NCBI GenBank assembly: GCA_016790075.1
Contig: JAEUPP010000039.1
Span: 1 to 64,000 of the forward strand
DNA from: Rhodanobacteraceae bacterium
Lineage (GTDB): Bacteria; Pseudomonadota; Gammaproteobacteria; Xanthomonadales; Rhodanobacteraceae
Length of the DNA stretch: 64,000 bases
Reading direction: 5' to 3'
Positions 1-7,775 of this stretch are shown here, piece after piece (within the stretch, counting starts at the first letter, position 1; every line of letters begins with the position of its first letter). The position numbers and the translations under genes are program-made. The notes beneath the pieces are model-generated. The model made no database searches and was not told the origin of the DNA. It saw only the letters and a list, made by a program, of their open reading frames with translations.

Positions 1-792
1 CGCTGGCGCTGCTTCGGAAGTAGCTACAGCGTGGTCACCCCGCAGCTGCTTGCCGGTCCATTCCACCAGCGCCAGGTAGTCACGCAGTCGGATATCCGGC
101 AAAGCTGGCGTGATCGTCGCGACTCTGGGCTGCACCACACATGCCAGCAACTCTGGGCGATCGTTTGCTTCCCGAACCCGCTCGCTCACGCTGGTGTGTT
201 GTTGATCTTCCATCCGGTGGGCGATGCCCGCCCGAATCGGGTTCAAGTCCACATAGGCCATCGCCGCCAGCTGTGCCTTTTCATCCTTCAAGACCTGCGA
301 TTTGAAGCAGCCTTCCCAGAACCGTCCCTTGCAAGAGTCTTCCGCATTCGCACGGCGAGCAATCGGTTCAACCAGACACTTCATCAGCCAGGACAGGCTG
401 CCCAGACGTTGACGGATCACGCCCAGACGAATCGGATCATTGATCACCGACTGACATTTCATCTCGAACGCCAACGCGGTGGCCTCGCGCGGTGGAAACA
501 GCCGCACCCAGCGTCGCGCAACGTCCTCATTGCACCAGTGCAGCGGTGCTAGCGGATCAACTTCCAGCACCAGATGCAGGTGATTGCTCATCACGGCGTA
601 GGCATGGATCGCGACGGCAAAGCACTGGCCGACGAGGGCTATCCGGTCTGTGACCCACTGCTTGCGATGCTCAAACGAAATGCCGGTGTGCTCGTCTTCT
701 CCACATAGCCAGGCCCGGCGCACGCATCGTTGCACACAGTGAAATAGGCCGCGTTCCTCCAAAGAGACCAATTGGGAGCGGGGCTGGGCCAT
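1..792 (-). CDS. Y1 (IS200/RAYT-like) transposase, truncated by window edge
   Basis: The reading frame is open from an ATG at 792 to the left edge (264 codons, no stop), so the 3' end lies outside the window. The protein has the HUH signature of Y1 tyrosine transposases, NHLHLVLEVD, about 70 residues in, followed by the typical CKGRFWEGCFKSQ and AAMAYVDLNPIRAG segments. These belong to the family that includes REP-associated tyrosine transposases (RAYTs), single-strand nucleases that in many proteobacteria are domesticated and linked to palindromic REP sequences. No frameshift or internal stop is seen, so it may be functional. The start is the first Met followed by the family-like AQPRSQLVSLEE; no strong ribosome site precedes it. 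I did not find convincing REP palindromes next to it. Confidence 0.85.
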   Translation of the reverse strand, partial: MAQPRSQLVSLEERGLFHCVQRCVRRAWLCGEDEHTGISFEHRKQWVTDRIALVGQCFAVAIHAYAVMSNHLHLVLEVDPLAPLHWCNEDVARRWVRLFPPREATALAFEMKCQSVINDPIRLGVIRQRLGSLSWLMKCLVEPIARRANAEDSCKGRFWEGCFKSQVLKDEKAQLAAMAYVDLNPIRAGIAHRMEDQQHTSVSERVREANDRPELLACVVQPRVATITPALPDIRLRDYLALVEWTGKQLRGDHAVATSEAAPA

Positions 793-1324
793 GCAGGCAT
801 TGTCCCGCTGCTGCTTTGCAAGTACATGCGGAAATACCCCGACGGCGTACCAGATTATTCTGATTTGTGCGTGGCCGCGTTTCCGCCCAACGCTGATTTC
901 CGAGCTCAATACCGTGCCTGCGCTTCCACCTGTCAACGCTTAACCTGACCGTTGCCGGCTTCGGCCCATGACTCCGTGCCTCGGTAGATCGCTAGTCTTT
1001 TCCGAGTAGAGGAGCTTCCCCTCCTAATGTTCTGCCGGATTCGTCCCGGCGCATCTGCGTGGCCGCGTTTCCCTGCGGCCAGACGCAGTCAGCGCACCGC
1101 GCCGCCGGTGCGGGCCGATCTGGTGCCAACGCCGCTGGAGGCCGCCGACATCCGCTGCGACGAGCCGCGCAGCTAAGTCGCCGATCGGCTCGCTGCACAA
1201 ATACCGCCGCACTGCCGCGTAGTCCACTCATCGGGTGCAGCGACCGCCGAGGATGCACTCGTGGCGCATGCCAAAACCGCGCGATAAGCCGCACGCAGCC
1301 CACGCGACGCGGGCGCCAGGCAAG
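793..1324. other. stretch without a recognisable gene
   Basis: About 530 bases between the transposase and the terminator at 1325. Several overlapping frames are open on both strands, but they have the arginine- and alanine-rich composition expected of chance frames in GC-rich DNA, and none resembles a known family. It may be debris of an older insertion. I see no RNA gene. Confidence 0.4.
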
Positions 1325-1362
1325 AAAAAACCCGCACCGCCACAACGGCGATTGCGGGTTTT
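1325..1362 (-). terminator. rho-independent terminator of the secreted-protein gene
   Basis: Read on the minus strand, AAAACCCGCA and TGCGGGTTTT form a 10-bp stem around a 16-nt loop that itself contains a short CGCC/GGCG pairing, and the right arm ends in a run of six T. It lies about 57 bp after the stop codon at 1419, so it most likely ends that transcript. Confidence 0.85.
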
Positions 1363-1418
1363 CCTTATAACGGTTGCCAGCTACGGCCGTCGACTACGAT
1401 GCCGGCCGGCGTCTTGCA

Positions 1419-2072
1419 TCAGAATCCGCAACCCGGGCCCGAGGTGCGCGCGCTGAACGCGTAGGCGATGACCTTAGGTGCGCTGTCGCCGGGGCAGCTG
1501 ACGCGGGCCAGCGCGGTCGACACACAGGCGGTGGGGTTGGTGGCGCTGACCGACGCGGCATTCGCGCCGACGGTGTTCGTGCTGTTGAACGCGAAGCCAT
1601 TGGTCGCCTGCGCGTAGTTCGCCGTCGCCGCGACCGCGCCGCCGGACGGATTGCTTGCGACGGAATAGCCGCTGGCGGAGGTGCCACCGTTGGAAATAGC
1701 GCGGGCATAGACCTGCGTCGTTCCGCAGAAGCCGGTCCGTTCCTGCTGGGCCTTGATGCCTACGGCGTTAGACAGCTCGGCGATCGAACGGTCGAGCTCA
1801 TCCAGCGCGGTCTGCTCGGTGCGCGAAATGCCGTCAACGGCAAACTGGGTGGCAATGGCGACGCGGGTGCGCGCCATCGTTTCGGCGAGGGCGACGCGGC
1901 CTGCGTGGTTGACCGCCACGTACGATTCGCCCTGACCGTCCTTCTGCAGATACAGGCCGTCGCTGACCTGGCTCATTTTTTCATTTTGGGTCAGCACTTC
2001 ATCAATCGTCTGTTGCGCCAACGCGGCGCCGGAAAACATCGCAAGAGCGAGAATCGATACGCGAAAAAGCAT
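1419..2072 (-). CDS. secreted protein of unknown function, 217 aa
   Basis: The product starts with a clear Sec signal peptide (MLFRVSILALAMFSGAALA, predicted cut after ALA-Q), so it is probably periplasmic or extracellular. The mature part begins with a polar, probably helical stretch (TIDEVLTQNEKMSQVSDGLYLQ) and continues with a Ser/Thr/Asn/Ala-rich region of about 80 residues, containing three cysteines towards its end and one near FCGTTQ. I do not recognise the family. The gene is a complete monocistronic unit: GGAG about 10 bases before the ATG, a TATACT box 49 bases upstream, and a strong terminator downstream. It lies between a transposase and a run of decayed genes, so it may be accessory. 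Confidence 0.7.
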   Translation of the reverse strand: MLFRVSILALAMFSGAALAQQTIDEVLTQNEKMSQVSDGLYLQKDGQGESYVAVNHAGRVALAETMARTRVAIATQFAVDGISRTEQTALDELDRSIAELSNAVGIKAQQERTGFCGTTQVYARAISNGGTSASGYSVASNPSGGAVAATANYAQATNGFAFNSTNTVGANAASVSATNPTACVSTALARVSCPGDSAPKVIAYAFSARTSGPGCGF

Positions 2073-2120
2073 AGTTGCTTAGCTCCGTGGTTGATTAGCT
2101 AAATGTTCCCCTGAATGGTT

Positions 2121-2149
2121 AGTATACTTAAACGTTGGATTAAAATAGC
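2121..2149 (-). promoter_or_regulatory. putative sigma70 promoter of the secreted-protein gene
   Basis: On the minus strand TATACT (2126–2121) is a near-consensus -10 box. Seventeen bases upstream lies a poor -35, GCTATT (2149–2144). The surrounding sequence is markedly AT-rich compared with its neighbourhood, and the start codon is at 2072, giving a leader of about 40 nt. Only the -10 box is convincing. Confidence 0.5.
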
Positions 2150-2179
2150 GTTACACATGGCGGAGTGTGGTGCCACTGC

Positions 2180-2630
2180 TTAGTTACGCGTAAGGACGAT
2201 GGCAGACGGCTCATGTGACAATTGATGTTTCGTGGATTTGAAATCGACGACGGTCACTTTGCGATTCAGCGCGTCGACGATCCGCCGCCGCAACTTGCGT
2301 TGCGGAGTAACCTTGTAGTTCAGGCGATGTGCCTCAGCCAAAATCGAGCGCGCCAAACAGTCGCGTCGATTCGGCTGTGGCGATCCGCAGCGTCGCAGTT
2401 ACCTCGCCCGTTGCAGCTCAAGCCATTCCGAACCGGCTGACCAGCTCGGTGAATGGCCGGGGTGCGGCCGAGCCTGCGCTGGCCCCAGCAGCGCCCAGTA
2501 ATCGCTTTACGCTCGTCTGCGGCGAATCGCGCGCGACCGCCGCGCGCAAATAAACCGGAGTCTTGCCGGCGATTCGCGCGGCTTCAGCGCGTGCGTCAAC
2601 AGACAGAGCGACCGGATCCATGGCTTCCAT
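2180..2630 (-). pseudogene. possible decayed reading frame, unknown family
   Basis: Reading the minus strand from an ATG at 2630 gives a protein-like sequence ([20 protein letters not shown] onward) interrupted by one TGA at 2418–2420. It then continues as GEVTATLRIATAESTRLFGA and, after a shift of frame near 2340, as NYKVTPQRKLRRRIVDALNR to a TAA at 2180. Composition looks coding-like on both sides of each lesion, hence the suggestion of one broken gene. I cannot assign a family, and chance open frames are common at this GC content. The ~190 bases between 2630 and the RHS fragment at 2828 hold nothing I recognise. Confidence 0.3.
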
Positions 2631-2827
2631 TCGCGCACCCGACAACACAGGCAACAGCCACGCAGCGCCTCCGGCGATCATCTCCGCAAGACGCCAGCTT
2701 CTCCGGCGGCTTGCCGAAACCAGCGCTTCACCGCTTCGACGTGTTCCGCACCGACGTGACAACGCTTTAGCTCGTTCGAGTAACCCGGCATGCCTAGGCA
2801 CGCGATGGCGTCCGCTTAAACCAGACC

Positions 2828-3466
2828 ATGAATGCCACCGCGCCGACGGCCAAGACCACGCATTACTTGATTGATTGATCCCAGCCAGCCCTATACGCAG
2901 GTGATCGAGGAGGCTGAGCAGCAAGGCCGTGCAGTACCGACTGTCAAAGCCTTGCACGCCGTGGGCGATGACCGGATACGGTGCTTTACGCCGACCGTGG
3001 CCGCGAATGGATCGAATCCCGGCGTGCGGGCGGTTCTGCGTGACCACCAAGCTGACGGACTGGGTAGCACGCGGTTGCTGGCCGATGAGACGGGGGCTGT
3101 TACTGACAAGACTACGTTTGAGGCCTTCGGCGAGATCGATGCAGCGGCAAGTCAGCAGACTAGCGATAACAGTTTCCCGTACACCGGCGAGCAGCTAGAT
3201 CCGAATACAGGCCTCGTCTATCCGCGTACGCGGTACATGAATCCGGCGAACGGAAGGTTTACGCAGCATGACGCGTTTGCGGGTTTGGGGGGGGCGATCC
3301 CGTAACGTTGCGCAAATACCTTTATACCAACTCTGATTCAGTCAACGGCACCGACCCAAGTGATCATCTAACGCTGATGGGGCTCGGTCGAGCAGTTGCC
3401 GCAATGACGCCCCTAACGCCGGGCGCTACGGCAGGCATCATTAACAACGAGCGGCCCGTGCATTAA
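2828..3466 (+). pseudogene. C-terminal fragment of an RHS-repeat protein, frameshifted twice
   Basis: The reading contains the RHS-associated core: DGLGSTRLLADETGAVTD, then TFEAFGEIDA, then a degenerate YTGEQLDPNTGLVYPRTRYM followed by NPANGRFTQHDAFAGLGG. RHS proteins are large secreted or cell-surface shells that often carry toxins; here only the end of the core and a short tail remain, with no upstream repeats. Two lesions break it. A 4-bp duplication (TTGATTGATTGATC at 2867–2880) shifts the frame inside 'YLIDPSQPY'. A run of eight G (3287–3294) puts the core out of frame with its natural continuation GDPVTLRKYLYTNSDSVNGT, which ends at 3466. Without both lesions the fragment would read through as one piece. 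It is probably a relic left by recombination. Confidence 0.8.
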
Positions 3467-3951
3467 TAATTTCGCTGGCGAAACGCTGTCGGCGACACGC
3501 CGGTCGCCGCCTTGAACACGCGGTAGAAACTCGATTCCGAGTTAAATCCGCTTTCCAGTGCAATAACCAGTATGGACACCTCGGCGCAATTGGCGTCGGT
3601 CAGTTTCTGTTTTACCGACTCGATGCGGAAGTCGTTGACATAGGCGCGGAAGTTCTTGCCCGCACCCTCATTGATTACCCGGGAGGCTTCCGGGGCCGTT
3701 AAGCCCAGTCGCTTCGCCAGATCGTTCAGGTTGAGATCGGGCTCAGTGAACAACTGCTCCCTCTGCATCAGTGCCTGCAGTCGCTGAAAACTGGCGTCTG
3801 TCTCCGCCTTGGCCCGCTCCGGCACAACCGGCTCGACGGGCTCCGCCGAGAACTGTGGCAGGTCCTTCAACCGGAAACCGACGACACCGCCGATGTAAAT
3901 CAACGTGACATAGAACGCGTACGCTGCCTGCCTGACGCTAAACCGGGACAA
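3463..3951 (-). pseudogene. AraC-family regulator, C-terminal remnant
   Basis: The 162-residue product keeps the AraC DNA-binding module: DLNLNDLAKRLGLTAPEASR (first helix-turn-helix), FRAYVNDFRIESVKQ, then SILVIALESGFNSESSFYRV and FKAATGVSPTAFRQR (second helix-turn-helix). In front of it is only one hydrophobic stretch (AAYAFYVTLIYIGGVVGF), which looks like the last of several membrane helices of the membrane-bound AraC type, usually about 350 residues. Upstream sequence on this strand does not continue that pattern, so the N-terminal sensor has been lost at a junction near 3950. It may still be expressed as a short regulator, but I treat it as broken. Its stop codon overlaps the end of the RHS fragment tail-to-tail. 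Confidence 0.65.
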
Positions 3952-4193
3952 CCACGTCCAGGAAATTTCCTAGCTGCCGGCAAGCCCTTTTCCGATGCCT
4001 GCCGGCGCCCCCAACCAGGAAGCCTCCCCTTGGCCCGCTCGCGCAAAGCGTTACCGCAGTCCTAGCAGCCGCATAGCAACATGGCAGGCAAGCCCATGCA
4101 GCTGAGCAAGGAGAAACCGCCATTGCTGGCTCCTTGGCCTGCGCTGGCTCTATCCATCGCCTCAGCGCAGCCTCGCCCACACCCGGTGTTTGA

Positions 4194-4222
4194 CCTGAAG
4201 TGGTCCATTGGACCACTTCAGG
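4194..4222. repeat. perfect 14-bp palindrome with 1-nt centre
   Basis: CCTGAAGTGGTCCA (4194–4207) and its exact reverse complement TGGACCACTTCAGG (4209–4222) are separated by a single T. There is no T-tract, so it is not an ordinary terminator. The inner TGGTCCA/TGGACCA halves resemble symmetric repressor operators such as those of the GntR/FadR group. Given the decayed surroundings it could be an orphan operator or a scar of an excised element. Confidence 0.6.
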
Positions 4223-4314
4223 CAACCTTAGGCGTTACTACTACAGTCCGCGAAGGAGATGCCGAGTCGCGGTTCACCGGCAACGGGCTGCCGACCATTG
4301 AACACGACCTCAGC

Positions 4315-4503
4315 ATGACCAGGGACGACTTCGCACATCGCGCAGTTGTTGATCTCTCCAAGGTCGTCGTCCGGATCGGATACCTGGACTCGGGCGCCGT
4401 CGGCACAGCTGCCTTCAAAGCCGACGGCACGCCCGATACAACGTTTGGGGTCAACGGCGAGACCGCGCGCGGCGCTCCGCTGCAGACAATAGCCAGCGCC
4501 TAG
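4315..4503 (+). pseudogene. fragment of a delta-60 repeat protein
   Basis: The segment VVVRIGYLDSGAVGTAAFKA followed by DGTPDTTFGVNGE matches the pattern of the delta-60 repeat (hydrophobic strand, a G-rich turn, then ADGxxDTTFGxNG). These are tandem beta-propeller-like repeats of large secreted proteins. Only about one unit survives. The frame ends in a TAG that overlaps the 3' end of gcvP on the other strand. The frame stays open upstream to 4081, but that part does not look like a repeat protein. I regard it as a relic rather than a gene. Confidence 0.45.
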
Positions 4504-7370
4504 GCATCGGCTTCTTCCACGTAAGCGTCCACCGGAATGCAGGCGCACATGATGTTCTTGTCGCCATAGACATTGTCCACACGCGCCACCGGTGGCCAGT
4601 ACTTCTGCAGCCGCAGCGTTGCCAGCGGGAAAGCGGCGAGTTCGCGCGGATAGGCATGGGTCCACTGGCTGCCGCAAACCATCGTGGCCGTATGCGGGGC
4701 ATTCCGCAGCGGGTTGTCCTCCCGGTCCAGCTTGCCTTCCTCGACCGCTCGAATTTCCTCGCGGATCTCGATCATGGCGTCAATGAAGCGATCGAGTTCG
4801 TGCAGTGATTCGGACTCGGTCGGCTCGACCATCAGCGTGCCCGCCACCGGGAAGCTCAAGGTCGGTGCGTGGAAGCCGAAATCAATCAGGCGCTTGGCCA
4901 CGTCCTCGGCGCTGATGCCGGTTGCATCCTTGAGCGGACGCAGATCCAGTATGCACTCGTGCGCAACCAGACCATTGCGGCCCGTGTACAGCGTCTTGTA
5001 ATGCGGTGCCAGGCGCTTGGCGATGTAGTTCGCATTGAGCAGCGCGACCTGGGTTGCGCGGCGCAGGCCAGCAGCGCCCATCAGGGTCACATACATCCAC
5101 GAGATCGGCAGTATCGATGCAGAACCGAAGCTGGCTGCACTGACCATGCCGACCGCTCCTTCGCCGCCGAACGTCCGCGGCAGGAACGGAGCAAGGTGCG
5201 CCTTCACCGCGCACGGCCCCACGCCAGGGCCGCCGCCACCATGCGGAATGCAGAAGGTCTTGTGCAGATTCAGATGCGATACGTCCGACCCCCATTTGCC
5301 GGGCTTGGCGACACCGACCAGCGCGTTCATGTTGGCGCCGTCGGTATATACCTGGCCGCCGTGGTTATGAACAATTTCACAAATGCGCACAACATCTTCC
5401 TCGAACACGCCGTGCGTCGAGGGATAGGTCATCATGATGGCAGCAAGGCGGTCGCTGTATTTTTCTGCGGCGCGTGCGATGTCCTCTACATCGACGTTGC
5501 CGTTCGCATCGCACCGGGTCACCACTACCTGCATGCCGCACATCTGTGCCGAAGCCGGATTCGTGCCGTGCGCCGATTCAGGGATCAGGCAGATATCGCG
5601 ATGTGCTTCGCCGCGGGAACGGTGATACGCGCGAATCGCGAGCAGGCCTGCGTATTCACCCTGCGCACCGGAATTCGGCTGCAGGCTGACCGCGTCATAG
5701 CCAGTGCACTCGACCAGCATCTGTTCCAGCTCGTCGATCAGCGCCTTGTAACCCTGGGTCTGTGTTGCCGGCGCCAGCGGGTGAATAGTGCCGAACTCAG
5801 GCCAGGTGACCGGAACCATCTCCGCCGTTGCATTGAGCTTCATGGTGCAGCTGCCCAGCGGGATCATGGTGCGATCCAGCGCCAGATCCTTGTCGGCCAA
5901 TGCGCGCAAGTAGCGCAGCAGTTCGTGCTCGCTGTGATGTGTGTTGAACACCGGATGCTGCAGGAAGCGGCTGCTGCGCTTGAGTCCGGTGGGCAGTGCA
6001 TCGGCGGTGGCCGCATCCAGGGCGTCGATGTCGGTGATGTCGGCGCCAAACAACGCAGCCAGCGCGGCGACCTCTTCGCGCGTTACGGTTTCGTCCAGGC
6101 TGATGCCGACACTGCGCGCGTCGATGTAGCGCAGGTTGATTCGCGCCGCCTCGGCCCTGGCACGGATCGCATCAGCGTCGACGCCGACCACGTGCAAGGT
6201 GTCGAAGAAATCCGGACCGACGCTAATGCCAGCCGAACGCAGCGCGGCAGCGAGGATGGCCGCGAGACGGTGTACGCGTGTGGCAATGCGCCGCAGACCC
6301 TCAGGGCCATGATAGACCGCGTACATGCTGGCCATGACCGCGAGCAGCACCTGCGCTGTGCAGATGTTCGATGTTGCCTTCTCGCGGCGGATGTGCTGCT
6401 CGCGAGTCTGCAGGGTCAGACGGTAGGCCGGCTTGCCTTCCGCATCGATCGATACGCCGATAAGACGACCCGGCATGGAACGCTTGTAAGCGTCACGACA
6501 GGCCATGAACGCGGCATGCGGTCCGCCAAAGCCGAACGGCACGCCGAAGCGCTGACTGTTGCCGACGACGATGTCGGCGCCCCACTCGCCCGGCGCAGCG
6601 ATCAGGGTCAGCGCCAGCAGGTCGGTCGCAACCGCGACAAGGCCGCCGCGCGCATGCACGGCGCTGGCGAGTGCAGCGTAGTCGTTGATCTGGCCGAAGG
6701 TGTTCGGATACTGCAGCAGCACACCAAACGCATCGACAGTGGCAGCCTCGCTGTCCTCGCCGAGGTACAGTGCTATGCCCAGCGGCTCGGCGCGCGTCTG
6801 CAGCAGTTCCAGCGTCTGCGGGTGCACGCCACGCGACACGAAGAAGGTATTGGACTTGGACTTGGCCGACCGCTTGGCCAGGGTCATAGCCTCGGCCGCC
6901 GCGGTGCCCTCATCGAGCAGCGAGGCGTTGGCGATCTCCATGCCTGTAAGATCGGCACAGAGGGTCTGGAAGTTGATCAGGGCTTCCATGCGGCCCTGCG
7001 AGATTTCTGCCTGGTAGGGTGTGTAAGCCGTATACCAGGCCGGGTTTTCAAGGATATTGCGCAGAATGACCAGGGGCGTGTGCGTACCGTAGTAGCCCTG
7101 GCCTATGAAGCTGCGGAAGACCTGGTTGCGATCCGCAATCGCGCGGATCTTGGCGATGGCTTCCACTTCGCTGGTAGCTGCCGGCAACGCAAGCGGCAGT
7201 GCCGATTTGATCGACGCTGGCACGATCGCGTCGGTCAGCGCATCGAGCGAAGCGTAGCCGACGACGCCCAGCATGCGGGCAATTTCTGCTTCGTTCGGGC
7301 CGATATGGCGTTCCACGAACGCGTCGTGGTGCTCAAGCTGGCGCAAGGAAGTACGGGAGTTCTGGCTCAT
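4500..7370 (-). CDS. gcvP: glycine dehydrogenase (decarboxylating), P protein
   Basis: The P protein of the glycine cleavage system decarboxylates glycine with pyridoxal phosphate and passes the aminomethyl group to the lipoyl H protein. At 956 residues it has the full single-chain length, with both homologous halves. The PLP lysine lies in [19 protein letters not shown] near residue 700, and the N-terminus has [17 protein letters not shown]. The start chosen is the Met of [18 protein letters not shown] at 7370. The frame stays open to 7751, but that region is the riboswitch leader, not protein. gcvT and gcvH are not in the window. Expression is expected to rise with glycine through the tandem riboswitch just upstream. 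The 3' end touches a relic gene on the opposite strand. Confidence 0.97.
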   Translation of the reverse strand: MSQNSRTSLRQLEHHDAFVERHIGPNEAEIARMLGVVGYASLDALTDAIVPASIKSALPLALPAATSEVEAIAKIRAIADRNQVFRSFIGQGYYGTHTPLVILRNILENPAWYTAYTPYQAEISQGRMEALINFQTLCADLTGMEIANASLLDEGTAAAEAMTLAKRSAKSKSNTFFVSRGVHPQTLELLQTRAEPLGIALYLGEDSEAATVDAFGVLLQYPNTFGQINDYAALASAVHARGGLVAVATDLLALTLIAAPGEWGADIVVGNSQRFGVPFGFGGPHAAFMACRDAYKRSMPGRLIGVSIDAEGKPAYRLTLQTREQHIRREKATSNICTAQVLLAVMASMYAVYHGPEGLRRIATRVHRLAAILAAALRSAGISVGPDFFDTLHVVGVDADAIRARAEAARINLRYIDARSVGISLDETVTREEVAALAALFGADITDIDALDAATADALPTGLKRSSRFLQHPVFNTHHSEHELLRYLRALADKDLALDRTMIPLGSCTMKLNATAEMVPVTWPEFGTIHPLAPATQTQGYKALIDELEQMLVECTGYDAVSLQPNSGAQGEYAGLLAIRAYHRSRGEAHRDICLIPESAHGTNPASAQMCGMQVVVTRCDANGNVDVEDIARAAEKYSDRLAAIMMTYPSTHGVFEEDVVRICEIVHNHGGQVYTDGANMNALVGVAKPGKWGSDVSHLNLHKTFCIPHGGGGPGVGPCAVKAHLAPFLPRTFGGEGAVGMVSAASFGSASILPISWMYVTLMGAAGLRRATQVALLNANYIAKRLAPHYKTLYTGRNGLVAHECILDLRPLKDATGISAEDVAKRLIDFGFHAPTLSFPVAGTLMVEPTESESLHELDRFIDAMIEIREEIRAVEEGKLDREDNPLRNAPHTATMVCGSQWTHAYPRELAAFPLATLRLQKYWPPVARVDNVYGDKNIMCACIPVDAYVEEADA

Positions 7371-7409
7371 GGAAAGGACGTCCGAAAGCAACGTGCAGGC
7401 CGCACGCCG

Positions 7410-7578
7410 GGGCGCCCCTCTGTCCTTTTGCCTGAGAGTTTCAAAGCCGTGGCTTCTTGCCCCTTCGGCGCCGGGTTTTACCGGTCTCTCCAGAGTGTTC
7501 GCACGCGGTGGTATGGGAGCCTGAGCGATTACGGGCGTTGCGCCTTCGGCAGCGGGGTCAGCCGCTTCTCCCACCGGG
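7410..7578 (-). promoter_or_regulatory. tandem glycine riboswitch (gcvT-type) in the gcvP leader
   Basis: Read on the minus strand the leader shows two successive glycine aptamers. The first has GGUGGGAGAAGCGG, GCCGAAGGCGCAACGCC and CGCUCAGGCUCCCAUACC. The second has CUGGAGAGACC, GCCGAAGGGGCAAGAAGCC and the hallmark ACUCUCAGGCAAAAGGACAG. The short linker between them is typical of the cooperative two-aptamer form, which usually switches glycine cleavage genes on when glycine is bound. It ends about 40 bases before the gcvP start. Confidence 0.93.
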
Positions 7579-7775
7579 AGCGTAAGCGCCGAAGTATAGC
7601 CACGGCAGCCGGCTCTAGGCGACCCACCAACGTCTGCACCGCTCACACCCGGCATTGCCCATGGCTGTAAGCGAGCAATAGCGGCATGCGCCGGATAGCA
7701 AATGCAGGTAGCGAACACAGGAACCCAGCCGGCAGCCCTTTGCCTGGCCATGCGTTCCGCGCAGCCAGTACCCGC

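Noticed and set aside
992-1345. 117-codon minus-strand frame after the transposase
   Set aside because: It runs into the terminator at 1325–1362, has an Arg/Cys/Trp/Pro-rich composition and no homology that I can recognise.
2418-3050. 210-codon minus-strand frame as an intact gene
   Set aside because: Its first half is antisense to the RHS fragment; only the part below 2630 looks protein-like and it is interrupted, so it is listed as a possible pseudogene instead.
4869-7670. A 933-codon open frame on the plus strand opposite gcvP
   Set aside because: It mirrors the codon bias of gcvP, is rich in Arg/His/Gln/Ala as expected for antisense frames in GC-rich DNA, crosses the glycine riboswitch, and has no family-like segments.
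7371-7751. N-terminal extension of the gcvP frame
   Set aside because: This DNA encodes the tandem glycine riboswitch, and the peptide has no similarity to P proteins; the start at 7370 gives the family length.
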